Assembly (NCBI GenBank): GCA_944325435.1
Contig: CALVAC010000001.1
Location: 62,001 to 126,000, forward strand
Source of the DNA: an uncultured Bacteroidales bacterium
Lineage (GTDB): Bacteria > Bacteroidota > Bacteroidia > Bacteroidales > UBA932
Direction of reading: 5' to 3'
Length of the DNA: 64,000 nt
In this document: piece by piece, positions 33,745-41,718 of the stretch
Layout: each line of letters begins with the position of its first letter
Numbering within the stretch: the first letter of the stretch is position 1
The notes under the pieces: generated by a model
Seen by the model: only the letters and a program-made list of their open reading frames with translations
Database searches by the model: none
What the model was told of the DNA's origin: nothing
Program-made: the position numbers and the translations under genes

Positions 33745-35130
33745 TCAATCGTATGTTATCATCCTGAACTGCCAAGAATAATTCCATGATTTAACATCAG
33801 CGCCAGAATCAACCGGATCTGTATCTACTCTCGCTCGTGTATCGAAGACTCCACAGTCATAATACCCATCTCCTGCGCCGTGCCAGCCCCAATTGACATG
33901 GAACATATTGTCATGCTCAACCCCATCATCATCGACATATCCTACATAGTAACCATCAAGTACCCATGCATGACCTTGATGATGATCCCGCGTCCCACCC
34001 AGAAATACCGGACGGCCTACCTTTAACTGTGCAATAGCTTTCTCCTGATTGCATTTTCCAAACCCGCAATGCAGTTTCACATTGCTGTAGCCGTAATTCT
34101 TCAATGTACGTCTGGCATTCTTCGGATAAGCCCCTGATGATTGGCCATAATCTGTATTGATATTTTCTTTCTTACCCAATTCATATATGAAATTTGCCGC
34201 CTGTGCTTTCGCAGCTTCTACCCCTCCATCCACATCATCCCACCGGCAGACCGATTCCAAAGCATCCCAGCTACATGCCATGCCATTAAATATCATAGTA
34301 TTTGAATGTCTATAAGATACCATTATCTGACCTGTTGCAATAGCTACACATCCTGCTGCAATATTATTATTTTCTTTTTCATCATCATTTTCATTAAGCA
34401 AGTCATTGAATGGACTTTCCTGATGCCATTTTGTCATAAGATATGGTCCCCAGACATTTTGTGGAGGACCAGCCACAGGCACATCTGCCACCTCCTGCAC
34501 CGGCAGTATCTGCATAGTCGGATCAAAAATGTCAATTTCATCAAGAAGTCTGTACACAATCATATCGGATATCACATCCGGTATATCATCTTCATCGGAC
34601 ACAGCAGACTTTATATATAGCGTATCTTCATCTGCTTCAGCATCCGACATTGTCCTGTCTTCCGGATCCGCCTGCTGATACCAGCGAGGCGCAGTTGTAG
34701 AATCAGCAACATGAGCAGGGGGAGAAATCCCCATCGTTTTCATGCTGCCTTTTTCCGTTATACAGAATATCTTCTCTTCGAAAAGAGTATTGGCAGAAAT
34801 TACCGCGAACCCGTTCTCTCCCTCGAAATTGACAATATATACCAAGGGGCCATCAATGTCGACACCGGAGGATTTTGTCGATGGCCCTAACAGGTCTTCA
34901 CCATCTACACTCATAACATCGGAAATGTCATAAGACTTTGTCGTGGTCCTGGTGAAAGAGCCATAGAGTTCATCGATACGGTTATCCAATGTAGCAAGGG
35001 CACTTTCCACCGGAATGGTCTCTATTTTTCTCGGGATTCCAGATAAGGCATCCGTCGACATAACAGTTTTGCTGCAGCCTGTCATTATAACCAGACAGCA
35101 CACTGCAATACGAATAACAATATTTTTCAT
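33745..35130 (-). CDS. C10 (streptopain/SpeB-like) cysteine peptidase lipoprotein
   Basis: A 461-residue secreted peptidase precursor. It has a lipoprotein signal (CCLVIMTGCS, Cys19), a long propeptide with the Spi-like GFAVISANT strand near residue 107, the oxyanion Gln in MTKWHQESPFND, catalytic Cys261 in AAGCVAIATGQIM, and His387 in GHAWVLDGYY, followed by NWGWHG. The family includes SpeB and the Bacteroides Bfp proteases. The gene is visibly more A+T-rich than its neighbours (for example 34350-34420), suggesting transfer. Two lipoprotein genes follow directly; in Bacteroides fragilis, C10 peptidases are encoded with small inhibitor-like proteins. Confidence 0.9.
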   Translation of the reverse strand: MKNIVIRIAVCCLVIMTGCSKTVMSTDALSGIPRKIETIPVESALATLDNRIDELYGSFTRTTTKSYDISDVMSVDGEDLLGPSTKSSGVDIDGPLVYIVNFEGENGFAVISANTLFEEKIFCITEKGSMKTMGISPPAHVADSTTAPRWYQQADPEDRTMSDAEADEDTLYIKSAVSDEDDIPDVISDMIVYRLLDEIDIFDPTMQILPVQEVADVPVAGPPQNVWGPYLMTKWHQESPFNDLLNENDDEKENNNIAAGCVAIATGQIMVSYRHSNTMIFNGMACSWDALESVCRWDDVDGGVEAAKAQAANFIYELGKKENINTDYGQSSGAYPKNARRTLKNYGYSNVKLHCGFGKCNQEKAIAQLKVGRPVFLGGTRDHHQGHAWVLDGYYVGYVDDDGVEHDNMFHVNWGWHGAGDGYYDCGVFDTRARVDTDPVDSGADVKSWNYSWQFRMITYD

Positions 35131-35144
35131 GGCTATCAGTTTTA

Positions 35145-35155
35145 TGTAGTCTACA
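35145..35155. promoter_or_regulatory. 11-base palindrome upstream of the C10 peptidase
   Basis: TGTAGTCTACA is a perfect palindrome around one central base, 15 bases before the peptidase start. No TAnnTTTG box was found in this gap, so this or an unrecognised promoter may control the gene. Short palindromes occur by chance. Confidence 0.2.
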
Positions 35156-35220
35156 ATACCGTAAAATTACTGAAATTTCCTGAAATATCCTCCGGATTCG
35201 GAGAAATAATAAATAGAATG

Positions 35221-35375
35221 CTTGTCGCGATATCAAACGCATCAAGACGCATTCTGCACTTCCGTATGGAACCCGAGGTGTTCTCTTCTGCCCGTATCGT
35301 AACCGATTTCCAGAATCCCAGTTCCGTCACATCCTCGCTGGACACGCTGATCCAGTTGTCTGCCGTCATATCAGA
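35221..35375 (-). pseudogene. Isolated copy of the A-type core (no start, no signal peptide)
   Basis: These 155 bases match 32490-32644 with one difference (T to C, changing WINV to WISV). The matched part lies entirely inside the variable core of A copy 1 and lacks the conserved flanks found in both intact genes. It keeps an open frame but has no start or signal sequence. It lies between the peptidase gene and the GlpT-like gene, and its right end overlaps the latter's stop codon. Confidence 0.85.
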
Positions 35376-36777
35376 TGTCTTTGCGCTGCATCTTCTTCCA
35401 GAAGAGGACAGGGAGAAGGAATGCAATCAGGGCTGCGATGAGCCAGAAGATGGAGACAGGGCCGAAATCGTAGGTGGTTGCGGCAAGTATCTCGGTCTCT
35501 GTGAGACCCTCCGTAATCTGTGGCGCAACGGAGAAACCCTCAATCAGATATCCGCTTGTAATGTCCTGGAGACCGGCTGCCACATAGCTTGAAATACCCA
35601 CCACACCGAGAGCCGCGCCTGTAGCCTTTCTCGGCACGATATCGACAGCCATCAGGCCGGCCACGATACAATAGAGCACCCCTATGAAAAGGCTGAACAG
35701 GGAGACATAGACCACATTGACGATATAGCTTCCATTGGTGAAAAGGAAGAATGCGAGGGAAATGAAGCCGAAAATCCCGGAAATGATTGCCGGCTTGACC
35801 CTGTCACCCTTGAAAAGGGTATCGGAGAACCAGCCGGCGATGACAGTGCCGACCACCCCGAAAGCAGCCGAGAATGCGATTATCTGCGTCGCATCCTCCA
35901 GGGAATATCCCTTGGCTTTCTGAAGGAACAGGACACCCCACCCTGCGACTGCATATTTCGTGATGTAGACGAATGCGCTGGAGGCCGCGATAATCCATAT
36001 CCCGGGATGGGAAAGGACCATCTTCTGCAGCTTCACGGTCGGCATCGAATCCTCGTTTCTCGGAGCCTCCCCGGAAATCTCCTGAATGGATGGAAGCCCT
36101 TTGCTCTCAGGGGTGTCCGACACGAATATCAGGATGACGGCAGAGCCGATCAGTCCGGCGACTGCGGCAAAGATAAAGCCGTACTGCCATCCGAGAGCTC
36201 CCACGACTGCCCCCACTATGATAAATGCAAGGAACTCTCCGATATACGGGGTCGAGCTGAAAATGCTGTAATAGGTGCCCCTCTTCGAGAGCGGGAACCA
36301 TCTGGACAACTGGATGACTCCCGGAGGGGACCCCATGGACTGCGCCCAGCCGTTGATGCCCCACACTACTGCAAATATAAAGAATATCAGCAGCGACACC
36401 AGACCGACAGTACCTTCCAGAAGGCCGGTGACACCCATAATAAGGTTGATAAGCGAGGAAACGAGCAGGCCTGTCGCCATGAACCGCCTTATATTGCAGT
36501 AATCCGCAATGAATCCGTTGGTGAACTTGCCTGCCGCATAGACAAAAAGGAAAGCGGAGCCGACAAGACCCAGCTGGCCGGGTGTCATGACTCCGCTGTC
36601 GATTATCGGCTGCTTGACTACGCTCAGGCTCATACGGCAGACATAATACATGCTGTATGCCGCCACCATGGCCCAGAATGTTTTGTTTCGCAATGTCTTA
36701 TACCTTGACTGCACCTGCTCCTGAGGCACCTTGTCCGCTGACGGCTTGCTTATCCTGTAGAACGAATATAGGCTCAT
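35371..36777 (-). CDS. GlpT/UhpT-like organophosphate:phosphate antiporter (MFS)
   Basis: A 468-residue inner-membrane transporter with 12 predicted helices. The motifs (YSMYYVCRMSLSVVKQPIIDSG, GWAQSMGSPPGVIQLSRWFP, KYAVAGWGVLFLQKAKGYS) fit the organophosphate:phosphate antiporter family (glycerol-3-phosphate or hexose-phosphate uptake). The substrate is unknown. The ATG at 36777 agrees with a promoter box just upstream; a longer frame starts inside that promoter. Its stop codon (35371-35373) lies within the copied A-core fragment, so the last codons may have been altered by that event. Confidence 0.86.
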   Translation of the reverse strand: MSLYSFYRISKPSADKVPQEQVQSRYKTLRNKTFWAMVAAYSMYYVCRMSLSVVKQPIIDSGVMTPGQLGLVGSAFLFVYAAGKFTNGFIADYCNIRRFMATGLLVSSLINLIMGVTGLLEGTVGLVSLLIFFIFAVVWGINGWAQSMGSPPGVIQLSRWFPLSKRGTYYSIFSSTPYIGEFLAFIIVGAVVGALGWQYGFIFAAVAGLIGSAVILIFVSDTPESKGLPSIQEISGEAPRNEDSMPTVKLQKMVLSHPGIWIIAASSAFVYITKYAVAGWGVLFLQKAKGYSLEDATQIIAFSAAFGVVGTVIAGWFSDTLFKGDRVKPAIISGIFGFISLAFFLFTNGSYIVNVVYVSLFSLFIGVLYCIVAGLMAVDIVPRKATGAALGVVGISSYVAAGLQDITSGYLIEGFSVAPQITEGLTETEILAATTYDFGPVSIFWLIAALIAFLLPVLFWKKMQRKDI

Positions 36778-36801
36778 GACTGTTCCGGTGAACTTGGACG
36801 G

Positions 36802-36809
36802 CAAAGGTA
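36802..36809 (-). promoter_or_regulatory. TACCTTTG -7 box for the GlpT-like gene
   Basis: Exact TAnnTTTG match on the minus strand, 24 bases before the ATG at 36777. It suggests this transporter has its own transcription start after the long susC operon ends at 36836. Confidence 0.45.
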
Positions 36810-36835
36810 TAAAAGTTCAGCGAAATATCATAATC

Positions 36836-38179
36836 CTATACGCGTGGCTCCCAGCCTTTCTCATATTTGCGGCTCCACAGTCCCCTGATCTCCGGATCCT
36901 TGTCGAGAATGTATCCCGAAACAGGGTCTATCTCAATGGAATGCCCAACTCTCTGGGCAATATTGCCGTACTGTACGAGCTGCGTGGAGATGCAGGCATC
37001 CACAAGGCTTGAATTGAGCCGTGTCCCTTTCCTTATGGCATCAAACCAGTTGCGGAAATGGAACACATCCAGGGCCTCGGAAGGATTCAGCAGGTTACCT
37101 GTCTCGAACTTGAGGTCGCTCTTTACTTCCTTGACGGTCTTGCCTTTCATGTCCGCTATCCTGTAGTCGTTGCCGCCTGTCAGATAGAGAGAGCCTGTCT
37201 CCCCATAGAATACAACCCCGAGCGGCTGGCCATCCACAGGAAGAGAGTTGCAGCTGCGGCCTTCCCATGAGAAAGATGCCCTGTCCCCGAACTGACAGGT
37301 TATGAGCTGGGTGTCCGGAGTCTCCCAGTCATCATTGTACCGGTAGCGTCCACCGATGGAATCCACCTTTGTGGGATAGCTCACATCAAGCCCCCACCGG
37401 AGCAGGTCCACGAAATGCGTACCGTTGTTAAGAGCCTCTCCTGTACCCCAGTGCCAGAACCAGTGCCAGTTGTAATGCACGATGTTGTCCCTGTATTCCC
37501 GTCTGGGGGCAGGCCCCTGCCAGAGATCCCAGTCCAGCCACTCCGGTACCGGCACTGCCTTGCCGGTACCTATCGAAGGCCTGTTGTTCACATACCACGA
37601 CTTCGCATAATGTACCTTGCCGACAGCCCCTGCCTTGAGTTCATCGATAGCCGCTATCACATTGGGCCACGACCGTCTCTGGTTTCCTACCTGGACTACA
37701 GTGCCGTATTTCGCCACTGCCCTGACAAGCATGTCGTTCTCTGCCGGATTATGGCTTGTCGGTTTCTCGAGATATACATGCTTGCCGGCCTGCATCGCCA
37801 TAATGGCTGCCGGAGCATGCCAATGGTCAGGCATCGCTATTACGACGGCATCGACATCCGGGGATTCCAACAGATTGCGGATATCCTTCTCTCCCGCAGG
37901 GGTCTTTCCGGTAATCTGCCGCACCGTTGCCTGGCATTTCGCTATTGCCCGGCTGTCCACATCGCATATCCTGGTAATCTCACAGTCCTTCAGTTTCGAA
38001 AGGCCGGAAGCAAGGCCTTTGCCACGTGAATTGACCCCGATCATACCTATCCTTATCCTGTCATTGGCTCCGTTGACCCTGCCTGCAGAATCGAATGCCA
38101 GAGAACTGAAAGTGTTGCCCAAAGTGAAAGCGGCCGCCCCTGAAACGGCACGCTTCAAAAAACTGCGTCTTGATACCAT
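36836..38179 (-). CDS. Gfo/Idh/MocA oxidoreductase with Tat signal
   Basis: A 447-residue NAD(P)-dependent oxidoreductase. The N-terminus (MVSRRSFLKRAVSGAAAFTLG) is a twin-arginine signal, so it is exported folded with its cofactor. The Rossmann motif is IGMIGVNSRGKG, followed by VIAMPDHWHAPAA and the active-site LEKPTSHN containing the EKP lysine. The C-terminal domain holds GGRYRYNDDWETPDTQ. Members oxidise or reduce sugar derivatives; substrate unknown. It ends the long operon and is 44 bases after the next Gfo gene. Confidence 0.88.
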   Translation of the reverse strand: MVSRRSFLKRAVSGAAAFTLGNTFSSLAFDSAGRVNGANDRIRIGMIGVNSRGKGLASGLSKLKDCEITRICDVDSRAIAKCQATVRQITGKTPAGEKDIRNLLESPDVDAVVIAMPDHWHAPAAIMAMQAGKHVYLEKPTSHNPAENDMLVRAVAKYGTVVQVGNQRRSWPNVIAAIDELKAGAVGKVHYAKSWYVNNRPSIGTGKAVPVPEWLDWDLWQGPAPRREYRDNIVHYNWHWFWHWGTGEALNNGTHFVDLLRWGLDVSYPTKVDSIGGRYRYNDDWETPDTQLITCQFGDRASFSWEGRSCNSLPVDGQPLGVVFYGETGSLYLTGGNDYRIADMKGKTVKEVKSDLKFETGNLLNPSEALDVFHFRNWFDAIRKGTRLNSSLVDACISTQLVQYGNIAQRVGHSIEIDPVSGYILDKDPEIRGLWSRKYEKGWEPRV

Positions 38180-38223
38180 GATTATAAAGCTTTATAAACT
38201 GTTTTTACCCTGTTTATGCTGTC

Positions 38224-39549
38224 TCAGAATTTCATATATGGAATCCTGTATTCTTCCGGGAAAATGACCGTCCTGCCCTCCTCCATGGCCTGGTTGGCAA
38301 GCAGGCAGAGCAGAGTAGCGCAATAGGCCTCCTCGACCACATCCCTGGCCTTCTCTCCAGTGATGCAGGCCTGGCAGAAAGAGGAAAGTATGACATCGGA
38401 TCCATCCTTGTCAACCCCTACGGTGCTCTGCCCGGGATTCACATATACCCTTCCCTCCACAATGCTGTGCGGAGGATATTCTTTCTTCGTCTCGGACCGC
38501 CAGCTCGGCCCGGCGGCAGGAATGGCCTCGAACGCCTTTTCCTTTATCTGTGCAAGCAGCTGCTGTATCCCGGACAGAGAATTGTCATTCTCAAGATAAT
38601 AAAGGCCCTTGGTCAGATCCATTGTTCCGGAATTGCCGAGAATCTGATCCTCCATTCCATTGAACCGATTGGAAATAAGTGACTCGTAATTAATCTTGAC
38701 CCCATCGGAATACCGGTAGATGACATTGACGCTGTCATAGACTTCGCGTCCATCCTTCCAGTAGACGATATCACCCATTCCTGCCACGCTCAGGGGCATA
38801 CGCCCGACAGCCCAGTTGCATACTTCAAGCTGGTGGGAGGCCAGTTCCGTCATGAGTCCTCCGGAACTTTCCCTGTAAAGGCGCCAGTTGATTCTCCTCT
38901 CCAGTTCGGGCGATGGGACCGGACGGCGCCAGTCGGCATTGCGGAACCAGTGGCATCTCATCCCTACCACATCCCCTATCAGTCCATTGTGGACAAGCTG
39001 CATCCCTTTGATATACTTTTCGTCATACATCCGCTGCATACAGAAATACAGCACCCTGTCAGAATGTGTGTACGCCTGATATATCGCCTTGCACTCATCC
39101 ATTGTCCTTGCCATCGCCTTCTCGCAGAACACATGTTTTCCGGCAGAGAGTCCATCCAGAACCATTCTGGCATGCCAGTTCAGCGGTGTCGCAATGACCA
39201 CTCCATCTATGTCATCCTCCTCGAGAAGCTTACGGTAGTCTGCATATCTCCTGGCGGCCGGGACAAGGGCTGAAGCCGCATCCAGATTTGGAGCGTAGTC
39301 ATCGCACAGCGCCACTATCCTTGCATGAGGTATCTGCAGAAGATTGTGGATATGGTACTGCCCTCTGGAGCCTGTCCCGATGACGGCAATCCTCGCCTGC
39401 CCTCCACGTATCTCAGACAGTTTCTCCTGAGTACACGAGACAAGCCACGGAGCCATAGACAGGATTGCGGTGCCTCCTGCAATATATCCGAGACTCTTTA
39501 TGAATCTTCTGAGACTCAAGTCTGTTCCGGGTTCATTTTCACTCTTCAT
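38224..39549 (-). CDS. Gfo/Idh/MocA oxidoreductase, exported lipoprotein-like
   Basis: A 441-residue oxidoreductase with a Tat-type N-terminus (SLRRFIKSLGYIAGG) ending in LVSCTQE, a lipobox-like cysteine, so it is probably a Tat-exported lipoprotein. Rossmann motif IAVIGTGSRGQYH, then VIATPLNWHARM and FCEKAMART with the catalytic-lysine region. It recalls GH109-type NAD-dependent glycosidases (GSRGQYHIHNL), but the key residues cannot be checked without an alignment. It lies 3 bases after the ApbE gene. Confidence 0.86.
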   Translation of the reverse strand: MKSENEPGTDLSLRRFIKSLGYIAGGTAILSMAPWLVSCTQEKLSEIRGGQARIAVIGTGSRGQYHIHNLLQIPHARIVALCDDYAPNLDAASALVPAARRYADYRKLLEEDDIDGVVIATPLNWHARMVLDGLSAGKHVFCEKAMARTMDECKAIYQAYTHSDRVLYFCMQRMYDEKYIKGMQLVHNGLIGDVVGMRCHWFRNADWRRPVPSPELERRINWRLYRESSGGLMTELASHQLEVCNWAVGRMPLSVAGMGDIVYWKDGREVYDSVNVIYRYSDGVKINYESLISNRFNGMEDQILGNSGTMDLTKGLYYLENDNSLSGIQQLLAQIKEKAFEAIPAAGPSWRSETKKEYPPHSIVEGRVYVNPGQSTVGVDKDGSDVILSSFCQACITGEKARDVVEEAYCATLLCLLANQAMEEGRTVIFPEEYRIPYMKF

Positions 39550-39552
39550 ATC

Positions 39553-40356
39553 CTACAGTTCATATATGTTAGCTTCAACATCTGCGGACAGTTCCGCTAT
39601 CTGCCTCCTCTGCTCCGGAGAGGCTATCATCCATACAGTGCTGAGCACCTCTGCATCCAGAGAGTCACCTGCAACGACAGTAGCAGCCATTTTCCTCCTG
39701 TTGGCAACACCTGTCAGCGGATTGACTATATGTCCGCTATAAGACGGTGTGTTGCCGGATGTGGAAAGGGAACTGTCATACAGCCTGAAGTCACGCAGCC
39801 TCACTCCCGTCTCCGGACTGTCGAACCCCACCTTCCAGCAGTCCCCGTATGGATGATGCCCCATCCCGATTATTGAACTGCCGCCGAAATCCACAAAGGC
39901 ATTCTTCACACCGTTTGCCGCAAGAAGCCTGCGCACCGACCTCAACGCATAGCCTTTCGCAAATCCTCCGAAATCCAGCCTTACCATCGGATTGCGGAAA
40001 ATGACTTTTCCTGCGCCGACAGTGACATCCCGAAAATGTCCGAGAGTGACATCAAACAGATGCAATGTCCTTTCATAATAGTCACCGCACAGCCGGAGGG
40101 CATCCTCCATGACCGGACTTATGTCCACAATATCCCGGCTGCGAGAATTCAGCCTCGAAACTTCACTGTCAGGAGCGAACCTGTCGAAAACACGATCCAT
40201 GGATTCAAGCAGACCGGCCACATCCCGCCAGAGCCTTGACAGCATCTCGATATCGGGATGCACCATCAATACTTCCAGCCTCGTCCCCATCACCCGGGAC
40301 ACGGCCCCGTGAAACAGGGATTCATCCTCATGCCAGTCTGTTCTGTCCTCTATCAC
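39553..40356 (-). CDS. ApbE-like FAD:protein FMN transferase without signal peptide
   Basis: A 267-residue ApbE-family protein. Typical members attach FMN to threonine residues of target proteins, usually in the periplasm. Motifs present are VMGTRLEV, RLNS, LDFGGFAKGYALR (metal and flavin binding), HIVNPLTG (normally HIIDPxTG) and DSLDAEVLST. Most ApbE proteins are lipoproteins; this one has no signal, and its apparent start is a GTG at 40356 that overlaps the preceding stop (GTGA). No FMN-binding partner is nearby in this operon, so its job here is unclear. Confidence 0.85.
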   Translation of the reverse strand: MIEDRTDWHEDESLFHGAVSRVMGTRLEVLMVHPDIEMLSRLWRDVAGLLESMDRVFDRFAPDSEVSRLNSRSRDIVDISPVMEDALRLCGDYYERTLHLFDVTLGHFRDVTVGAGKVIFRNPMVRLDFGGFAKGYALRSVRRLLAANGVKNAFVDFGGSSIIGMGHHPYGDCWKVGFDSPETGVRLRDFRLYDSSLSTSGNTPSYSGHIVNPLTGVANRRKMAATVVAGDSLDAEVLSTVWMIASPEQRRQIAELSADVEANIYEL

Positions 40357-41714
40357 TCCACAGTCGTATTTCCCGCCATCGCGACTCCTTCAGTCGTAAT
40401 GTAATACTTCGACAATGTATTCTTCACTTCCTGCTCCGGAACCTTGCCCTTGCCTGCGTAATGCAGGAAATCGGCTGCCACTTCCGCAAAATGTTCCTCA
40501 TGTCCCGTTCTGTTTTCTTCAGGGATATCTATCAGGTAAACGCCATCATCCACCGGCACGACAGAAACGAAAGCATACTTCTTCAAAGCCCTTTCAAGCC
40601 TCTTTTCAAAATCGGAATCATCAATATCCGAGGTCTTGCGGACATAAAGCTGCCTCGTGAATCCCGTTCCGGCATCCTGGACGGTCTCTATAGATGACAG
40701 GGTCCCTTTCTTGACGGATACGGATATGTCACCGCCTCCCTCAGAAGCGAAGTCCCATCGCACGGTAATCCTCGCATTGACCCCTTTCATGCGGAAATCT
40801 ATCGTCCCGTTTGCCATGACTTCCAGTATTCCGTCCCGGATACAGCCATCGAGATAGTCCGGAAAGGCGGCAAGACCGGTGGACATCTTGTATTCCTCAA
40901 GAGAGACAGGAGTCGGCCAGTGGCTTGCGCCAGTCACCCTGACATCTTTTTCATAATCGATGGCATCTTCCGGAAAGCACTGCCACTGTATCTGGTCTAC
41001 AAGATGCGTGGTGACATCCGCAATGCCTTCCCCCTGCTGTCTCACATCATAATACCATCCCGGACGCATTGATGGCTTGCCGGAAACATTCTTGTAAAAA
41101 TAATGTACGCTTTCCATAGTCACCGCCGGTTCATCCGGCGTACCATGGCACAGCTCTCCGAAAACATCATGCCGGGAAAGCAGATATCTCTCCACCATAT
41201 TGATTACATCATGCCTTTCCGTCATAAGCTCATATATGACGGTCCCGTTGCTCCGGGCAAGCGCGTATGCCGACACAAGCAGGCCGAAATCCTCCCTCGA
41301 GATTGCCAGCGGCTTGTCTGCAAGCACATCATATCCGGCCTTGACAGCCTCGTAGATATACCTCGTCTTCTTCATGTTGTTGCCGGAAATCACGACAATG
41401 TCCCCTCTGCGGTCCGCAACCATCCTCTGCAGGTAATCCTTCCCGATATAAGGGACAGTAACCCATGATGTCGGCGACTTTTCACGGGTGTTGTATGATC
41501 TGATGGCCGACAGATACTGTTCCACCTCATTCCCCGGCGGAGCATAGACATAGACGGTATCATCTATCCCCGGGACGTCCGACTTCTGAAGCAAACTTGC
41601 GTGGAAATGCCCTGGATCAAGTACCACCAGTCTGTAACCTGCCACCTCGCCGCCGGAACACGACACCGCCAGAGAAAGGGCAATCCCGGACACGATATTT
41701 CCGCAAAGCCGCAT
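40353..41714 (-). CDS. Divergent Gfo/Idh/MocA-type lipoprotein oxidoreductase
   Basis: A 453-residue exported protein with a lipoprotein signal (MRLCGNIVSGIALSLAVSCSGG, cysteine near residue 19). The Rossmann-like start is unusual (YRLVVLDPGHFHASLL instead of GxGxxG), then IVVISGNNMKKT and LADKPLAIS, and a distinct C-terminal domain. I recall this subgroup annotated as putative oxidoreductase C-terminal domain proteins in Bacteroidetes. Cofactor use is uncertain given the changed motif. It overlaps the ApbE start by 4 bases and starts 4 bases after the previous gene. Confidence 0.8.
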   Translation of the reverse strand: MRLCGNIVSGIALSLAVSCSGGEVAGYRLVVLDPGHFHASLLQKSDVPGIDDTVYVYAPPGNEVEQYLSAIRSYNTREKSPTSWVTVPYIGKDYLQRMVADRRGDIVVISGNNMKKTRYIYEAVKAGYDVLADKPLAISREDFGLLVSAYALARSNGTVIYELMTERHDVINMVERYLLSRHDVFGELCHGTPDEPAVTMESVHYFYKNVSGKPSMRPGWYYDVRQQGEGIADVTTHLVDQIQWQCFPEDAIDYEKDVRVTGASHWPTPVSLEEYKMSTGLAAFPDYLDGCIRDGILEVMANGTIDFRMKGVNARITVRWDFASEGGGDISVSVKKGTLSSIETVQDAGTGFTRQLYVRKTSDIDDSDFEKRLERALKKYAFVSVVPVDDGVYLIDIPEENRTGHEEHFAEVAADFLHYAGKGKVPEQEVKNTLSKYYITTEGVAMAGNTTVE

Positions 41715-41718
41715 CAAA

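Larger units (their letters stand above)
32083..33879. repeat. Tandem duplication of about 0.9 kb (peptidase 3' end, A gene, B gene)
   Basis: The unit at about 32083-32978 is repeated at 32972-33879. The left and right parent sites and the junction all contain CTGCGCC (32083-32089, 32972-32978, 33873-33879), so the duplication probably arose through that 7-base microhomology. The offset is 901 bases over the peptidase end and 889 over the B genes. The flanks are nearly identical while the A-gene core differs strongly. Confidence 0.85.

Noticed and set aside
35190-35203. CTCCG-GATT-CGGAG hairpin as a terminator after the transporter
   Set aside because: The stem has only 5 pairs and no T-run follows on the minus strand.
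35151-35426. Open frame covering the copied BACON core
   Set aside because: Its start lies inside the transporter gene in another frame and it has no signal peptide; it is better described as a silent fragment.
38224-39549. Calling the second Gfo/Idh/MocA protein a GH109 glycosidase
   Set aside because: The N-terminal motif is similar, but active-site residues could not be verified without an alignment, so it stays at family level.
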